From Sediminibacterium sp. (lineage in GTDB: Bacteria > Bacteroidota > Bacteroidia > Chitinophagales > Chitinophagaceae), in the NCBI GenBank assembly GCA_028687975.1, contig JAQTZD010000021.1, positions 1 to 37,414 on the forward strand: 37,414 nucleotides of DNA. The letters run 5' to 3'. The notes under the pieces are model-generated. The model searched no databases and was not told the origin of the DNA. It saw only the letters and a program-made list of their open reading frames with translations. The position numbers and the translations under genes were made by a program. Shown piece after piece: positions 33,907 to 37,414 of this stretch. Numbering within the stretch: position 1 is the stretch's first letter; each line of letters starts with the position of its first letter.

Positions 33907-34620
33907 CTAGTCCTCGATATTGGCTGTTTGAATCAGCAAAGGCAGGTTGGTAATCTTGATTTTTTTACCGGAGAGTGCAATGATTTTGTCCTGATTAAAC
34001 TCGGATAAGAGCCGGATACAGCTTTCAGTTGATGTTCCAACGTAATCGGCAATTTCCTCACGGGTAAGGTTTACCTGGATAGTCTGAAGGTCTTCTTCCA
34101 GGCCATAAGTAGCTTTCAGGAACAGCAATGCCTCTGCCATTCTTTCGCGCACATTCTTTTGAGAGAGGGATACAATATGATCTTCCGCAGTTTTAAGGTC
34201 CTGGCTGATTTTCTTTACTACCTCAAACATCAGTTTGGGGGTGGACTCCATTACCTTGAAAAAATAGTCTTTATCAATCACACAAATAGAAGCATCTTCC
34301 AGCGTTACAGCCGATGAAGCATAACGCTCATTCGAAATCAGGGCCCTGTACCCTACGATGTCGCCGGATTTAGCCAGGCGCAGAATCTGCTCTTTACCGT
34401 CGTACCCTGTGGTCGTAATCTTCACTTTCCCGCTGTTCACACAAAAAAGACCTGTTGGCAACCCGTTTTCCGCAAAAACATACTGTCCTTTCTTGTATAC
34501 ATTACAAGATTTATACATATTCATTTCAACCAACTGATCCCCCTGGAGTACATTAAAAACAGAATGCATTCTTACAGTACATTGATGACATCCAGTTTCA
34601 AACGGTATCGGTTTTTTCAT
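33907..34620 (-). CDS. CRP/FNR-family transcriptional regulator
   Basis: A 237-residue regulator with an N-terminal cyclic-nucleotide-binding-like beta-roll (about 30-130), a long dimerisation helix (KNVRERMAEALLFLK region) and a C-terminal winged HTH with TREEIADYVGTSTESCIRLL; the recognition helix has Glu and Arg as in FNR, but Ile where FNR has Ser. Cysteines at 11 and 14 (CHQC) and at 113 (ASICVID) align with FNR Cys20, Cys23 and Cys122, while the fourth (FNR Cys29) is Ser20; Cys39 and Cys60 are nearby. Oxygen sensing is plausible but not shown. I chose the ATG at 34620 because the ATG at 34641 lies within a -7 box. It lies just upstream of the cbb3 operon. Confidence 0.92.
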   Translation of the reverse strand: MKKPIPFETGCHQCTVRMHSVFNVLQGDQLVEMNMYKSCNVYKKGQYVFAENGLPTGLFCVNSGKVKITTTGYDGKEQILRLAKSGDIVGYRALISNERYASSAVTLEDASICVIDKDYFFKVMESTPKLMFEVVKKISQDLKTAEDHIVSLSQKNVRERMAEALLFLKATYGLEEDLQTIQVNLTREEIADYVGTSTESCIRLLSEFNQDKIIALSGKKIKITNLPLLIQTANIED

Positions 34621-34638
34621 CGAAGGGAAATTTGTATG

Positions 34639-34646
34639 CAAATCTA
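34639..34646 (-). promoter_or_regulatory. -7 box for the CRP/FNR regulator gene
   Basis: TAGATTTG on the minus strand fits TAnnTTTG and would start transcription near 34632, about 12 bases before the ATG at 34620. No clear -33 box. It overlaps an upstream in-frame ATG at 34641, which therefore is unlikely to be used. Confidence 0.5.
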
Positions 34647-34654
34647 ATGAAAAA

Positions 34655-36772
34655 CTACTTTTTAAGTACCTTATTAAAATAATTAGCTACTTCCTGGTAA
34701 ACTTCCACACAGTTACTGTGGCGCATCCAATGGTGGGTATCGTCTACAATTATTTTGGTTTCCATCGGAATCCCTTTCTGCTCCAGCCGCCGGATCAGGT
34801 CTACGCTTTGATTGAACTGCACATTCCGGTCGTCGTCTCCATGAATGATCAGTACCGGCGAGGTCCAGTTAGAGATAGAGGAAACAGGTGAAGATTGCCA
34901 TGCAGTTTTCATAGCTTTCTCATAATCAGGAGCTTTCTCATATCGCTCTGAGTTCCCGTTTTGGGAAAGACGGATGGTCCAGTCGTGTACACCATGAATA
35001 TCCACGCCCGCGGCAAATAATTTAGAATCCCTGGCCAGAGCCAGGGCCGTCAGGTAACCACCGTAGGATCCTCCATAAATGCCGATCCTGGCCGGATCAA
35101 CATAGGATTGGGCTTTCAGCCATTCTCCCGCAGCTTTAACATCGAGGTATTCAGCCGCTCCGGCAGCCCCACCGGCTGCAGGTTTATGAAATTCAAATCC
35201 ATATCCGATTCCCAAACGGTAATTCACCACCAGTACGTTGAATCCGAGGCTGGTAAGGTATTGATTGGAAGCATAGGCATTGGAATAATAATCAGAATAG
35301 TTCCATCCCAGCAACATCTGACGCGGAGGGCCACCATGCACATATACAACGGTAGGTTTTCTGCCCTGCCCTGCTGCAAGGAAGAGATCGGCATGAACCG
35401 TTACCCCATCTGCCGCTTTAAAAATAACCTGTTGTGGTGTAACAAAACGATCCTGGGGTAAGCCGGCCGAAATAAACTGTGCTCCGATCAACCGGAATCC
35501 GCCCGCTGCACCTTTCTGTGCATCCAGTATGGCCGGAACGGGAGGCCTTTGTGCAGTTGCGCTCAGGAAGGCCAGTTGAAGACCATCACCCGAAAAAACT
35601 GGGGTCCATTCCAGGCCCGTACCCGGGGTGAGTACTTCGGCTCCGGGATGTTCCACATGCACCCGGGCAACATGCCTGCGTTCAATGTCTTTGCTATCCG
35701 GCCCTGTATTGGCACTGAATGCCAGCCATTTTTTATCCGCACTGATCTGCACATGCTCCACCATGAATTTTCCGGGTGTCAGCAACAGTGGCTTTCCTCC
35801 TGTAGCTGCAATGGAATACAAATGAGGCCAGCCATCTTCGTAAGAGAGGTATACAATGCGATTGCCGGCGGCCCAGTGCAGGTTGGTAGTACCATGGGTT
35901 GTATGGAAAGACCCCCTGAGTGTTGCGGGTGCTTTCCATATCCGGGTAATTTTATTGGTAGCCGGTTCAGCTGTCCAGATGCTCCAGGGACTGTGCTTTC
36001 TGGCAAGCATGGAATCAGGCGCTCCGCCTGTACCCGGTGTTCTTACAAATACAATAGCAGTTCCGTCCGGAGACCACCTGGGCGACTGGTCCTTACTAAA
36101 GGAAGGAGCCACCCATCTGATAGGTTTGTTTTGATCTGTATAAATACCAATGATGGCATGATCCTGCCGGTTGGCAACAAAGACCAGCTGATCACCGGAA
36201 GGAGACCATTCGAGAGAATGGAGCGAACCCTTTGTGGTAAATAAATTTTTGGCCGGCTCGGCCCCGTTGATGGGCACAGACCAAACCTGTCCGGATTTAA
36301 TGAATGCCACCTGTTTGGAGTCGGGGGAAATGGCAGGATAATCTCCCTCGGCAAGTTCGTGCACAAAGCCTCCTGCAAAAGGCACACTGATCAGCCGCAC
36401 TTTAGGAGATATGGGTTCCGAACCCGGATTCACCGGTACACCGGTTTCCCAGTTACCGCTGTGTTCTCCGCCACGCACAAAAACGACCCAGTTTCCGTCG
36501 TCCGAAATGGTCAGACTGGTAATTTCCTGGCCATCGTCTTTCAGGTAATTGGTAATCTTTCTGGGCCGATACTCCGGCGCTTCTGCAACATATACATTCC
36601 TCCGGCCGGCTTCGTCCATGGCCCAGGCAATTTTACCGCCACTCACCGAACTGCCGAGTTCGGTGGGAAACGCATAATCTTTGAAGGAAGCATAGCCCCG
36701 GTCCTGGGCATTCAGCATAAAAGTGAGAAGAAGACATTGGAATGCCCACAGCACGTGCAGTCGTTTTTTCAT
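34655..36772 (-). CDS. Secreted S9 family peptidase (prolyl oligopeptidase type)
   Basis: A 705-residue serine peptidase with a signal peptide (MKKRLHVLWAFQCLLLTFML, cleavage after NAQ). The N-terminal part (about 30-420) is a TolB/WD40-like beta-propeller with repeated blocks such as ISPDSKQVAFI, EWSPSGDQLVFVAN and RWSPDGTAIVFVR. The C-terminal alpha/beta-hydrolase domain has the triad: Ser569 in GIYGGSYGGY, Asp648 in IHGDDDRNV, and His680 (or 681) in DDTHHWM. It likely releases dipeptides or small peptides outside the inner membrane; exact specificity (DPP-like or acyl-peptidase-like) is not readable. It is 24 bases downstream of the amylase-family gene and ends before the regulator gene on the same strand. 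Confidence 0.94.
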   Translation of the reverse strand: MKKRLHVLWAFQCLLLTFMLNAQDRGYASFKDYAFPTELGSSVSGGKIAWAMDEAGRRNVYVAEAPEYRPRKITNYLKDDGQEITSLTISDDGNWVVFVRGGEHSGNWETGVPVNPGSEPISPKVRLISVPFAGGFVHELAEGDYPAISPDSKQVAFIKSGQVWSVPINGAEPAKNLFTTKGSLHSLEWSPSGDQLVFVANRQDHAIIGIYTDQNKPIRWVAPSFSKDQSPRWSPDGTAIVFVRTPGTGGAPDSMLARKHSPWSIWTAEPATNKITRIWKAPATLRGSFHTTHGTTNLHWAAGNRIVYLSYEDGWPHLYSIAATGGKPLLLTPGKFMVEHVQISADKKWLAFSANTGPDSKDIERRHVARVHVEHPGAEVLTPGTGLEWTPVFSGDGLQLAFLSATAQRPPVPAILDAQKGAAGGFRLIGAQFISAGLPQDRFVTPQQVIFKAADGVTVHADLFLAAGQGRKPTVVYVHGGPPRQMLLGWNYSDYYSNAYASNQYLTSLGFNVLVVNYRLGIGYGFEFHKPAAGGAAGAAEYLDVKAAGEWLKAQSYVDPARIGIYGGSYGGYLTALALARDSKLFAAGVDIHGVHDWTIRLSQNGNSERYEKAPDYEKAMKTAWQSSPVSSISNWTSPVLIIHGDDDRNVQFNQSVDLIRRLEQKGIPMETKIIVDDTHHWMRHSNCVEVYQEVANYFNKVLKK

Positions 36773-36796
36773 GCTACAATTTAACAGTTCCCTGTT

Positions 36797-37414
36797 TTAA
36801 CGCAGCAACAAAACCATGGATTCTTTTGCACCGATTGTGAATGATTTTTCCACCAGGTTGCCGGTCTGTACATTCAATGCTCCGGTAAACCTTGCCGTTC
36901 TTTCCGGATAATCCTTCAGCTGAATCGAATGGGGTCGATCGGAACTATTCACCAAACACATCACCGTCTGTTGCTGATCGTAGCGGAAATACACATACAA
37001 ACCATCTTTGGGAAGATATTGCATCAGCTTACCTGTTTGAAGGGCCGTACTGCTTTTCCTGAAATTGGCCAGTTGCTTCACCAGCTCAAAAGCCTCCTGC
37101 TCTCTGGCAGTTCTTCCGGACGCCTGAAATTTATTGTCTGCATCACCCTGAAATCCTCCGGGAAAATCCAGCCGGACCATTCCGTCGTTGGGGTCTTTGA
37201 AATTCTTCATCCAGATTTCGGTACCATAATACAGTTGCGGAATACCTCTAAGTGTTAACAACAGGGTGATCCCCATTTTGTATTTCAGGAAATCTTCTCC
37301 AATCATCGATATGAATCGCTCGGAATCGTGGTTGTCCAGAAAAATACAATTCTTTTCCGGAGCCTGGTACAATATGTCCTGCGCAAGGGTCATGTACAAC
37401 TTATTCACCCCTTC
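36797..37414 (-). CDS. Alpha-amylase family (GH13) enzyme, C-terminal part, cut by the window edge
   Basis: Only the last 205 residues are in the window; the frame is open to the right edge, so the true start lies outside. GH13 marks remain: FLDNHDSERF (conserved region IV, containing the third catalytic Asp) and GIPQLYYGTEIWM. A C-terminal beta-sandwich follows (GLYVYFRYDQQQTVMCLVNSS to ESMVLLLR). The pattern suits a cyclomaltodextrinase/neopullulanase-type enzyme with a cyclomaltodextrinase C-terminal domain, by inference. The GTG at 37408 is an internal codon, not a start. Confidence 0.88.
   Translation of the reverse strand, partial: EGVNKLYMTLAQDILYQAPEKNCIFLDNHDSERFISMIGEDFLKYKMGITLLLTLRGIPQLYYGTEIWMKNFKDPNDGMVRLDFPGGFQGDADNKFQASGRTAREQEAFELVKQLANFRKSSTALQTGKLMQYLPKDGLYVYFRYDQQQTVMCLVNSSDRPHSIQLKDYPERTARFTGALNVQTGNLVEKSFTIGAKESMVLLLR

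Noticed and set aside
34621..34641. Earlier ATG for the CRP/FNR regulator
   Set aside because: The codon lies inside a consensus -7 box, so it would not be on the transcript.
1..37414. Mobile elements, prophage, CRISPR arrays, toxin-antitoxin or defence islands
   Set aside because: I saw no transposase, integrase, spaced direct repeats or defence-type domains; gene content and spacing look like stable core chromosome.

Overview
The window looks like ordinary chromosomal DNA of a Bacteroidota, most likely family Chitinophagaceae. Evidence for this: AT-rich spacers carrying the Bacteroidota -7 promoter box (TAnnTTTG) in front of several genes; a fused cbb3 oxidase subunit (CcoN-CcoO); a DUF1800/DUF1501 pair; a GLPGLI protein directly behind an OMP_b-brl_3-type barrel; and almost no Shine-Dalgarno sequences. 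I see no transposase, integrase, phage gene, CRISPR array or tRNA.

Layout. 1-438: tandem promoters and an apparent rRNA leader, both reading left out of the window. 439-3289 (-): DUF1800 then DUF1501, a two-gene unit of Tat-exported or secreted proteins. 3444-8633 (-): release factor 3 and the SMC chromosome-condensation ATPase, separated by a strong hairpin terminator. 8953-11195 (+): two consecutive GT-B glycosyltransferases, both apparently starting with TTG; the second converges on and overlaps ftsE. 11192-13145 (-): ftsE and purM. 13217-14155 (+): ribF, divergent from purM. 14159-15163 (-): holA. 15249-17541 (+): a membrane-anchored coiled-coil protein, a terminator, and an orphan sensor histidine kinase. 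17453-20629 (-): a small unknown ORF, a DUF2807 secreted protein and glgB. 20731-24250 (+): the outer-membrane barrel protein and its GLPGLI partner.

24259-33800 (-) is the most coherent block. It reads, in transcription order: a degenerate hemerythrin-like protein, the copper P-type ATPase CcoI, a small membrane protein with a His-rich tail, CcoS, CcoNO, CcoQ, CcoP, CcoG, CcoH and a DsbD_2/SafE-type membrane protein. This is structure plus assembly (copper import, Fe-S accessory protein, small assembly factors) of a high-affinity cbb3 terminal oxidase in one tightly packed operon. ccoQ (53 aa) and ccoS (54 aa) were found by hand-translating the gaps. An FNR/CRP-family regulator gene lies just upstream, and a perfect TGA-N6-TCA type palindrome sits between it and the operon, so oxygen- or redox-responsive control of the operon is a reasonable inference.

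34655-37414 (-): a secreted S9 prolyl-oligopeptidase-type peptidase and the 3' end of an alpha-amylase family gene cut by the right edge. I did not find a clearly new system. The best leads are the operator/regulator/hemerythrin arrangement at the head of the cbb3 operon, the His-tailed membrane protein between ccoI and ccoS, and an apparent internal duplication in the N-terminal half of CcoP.
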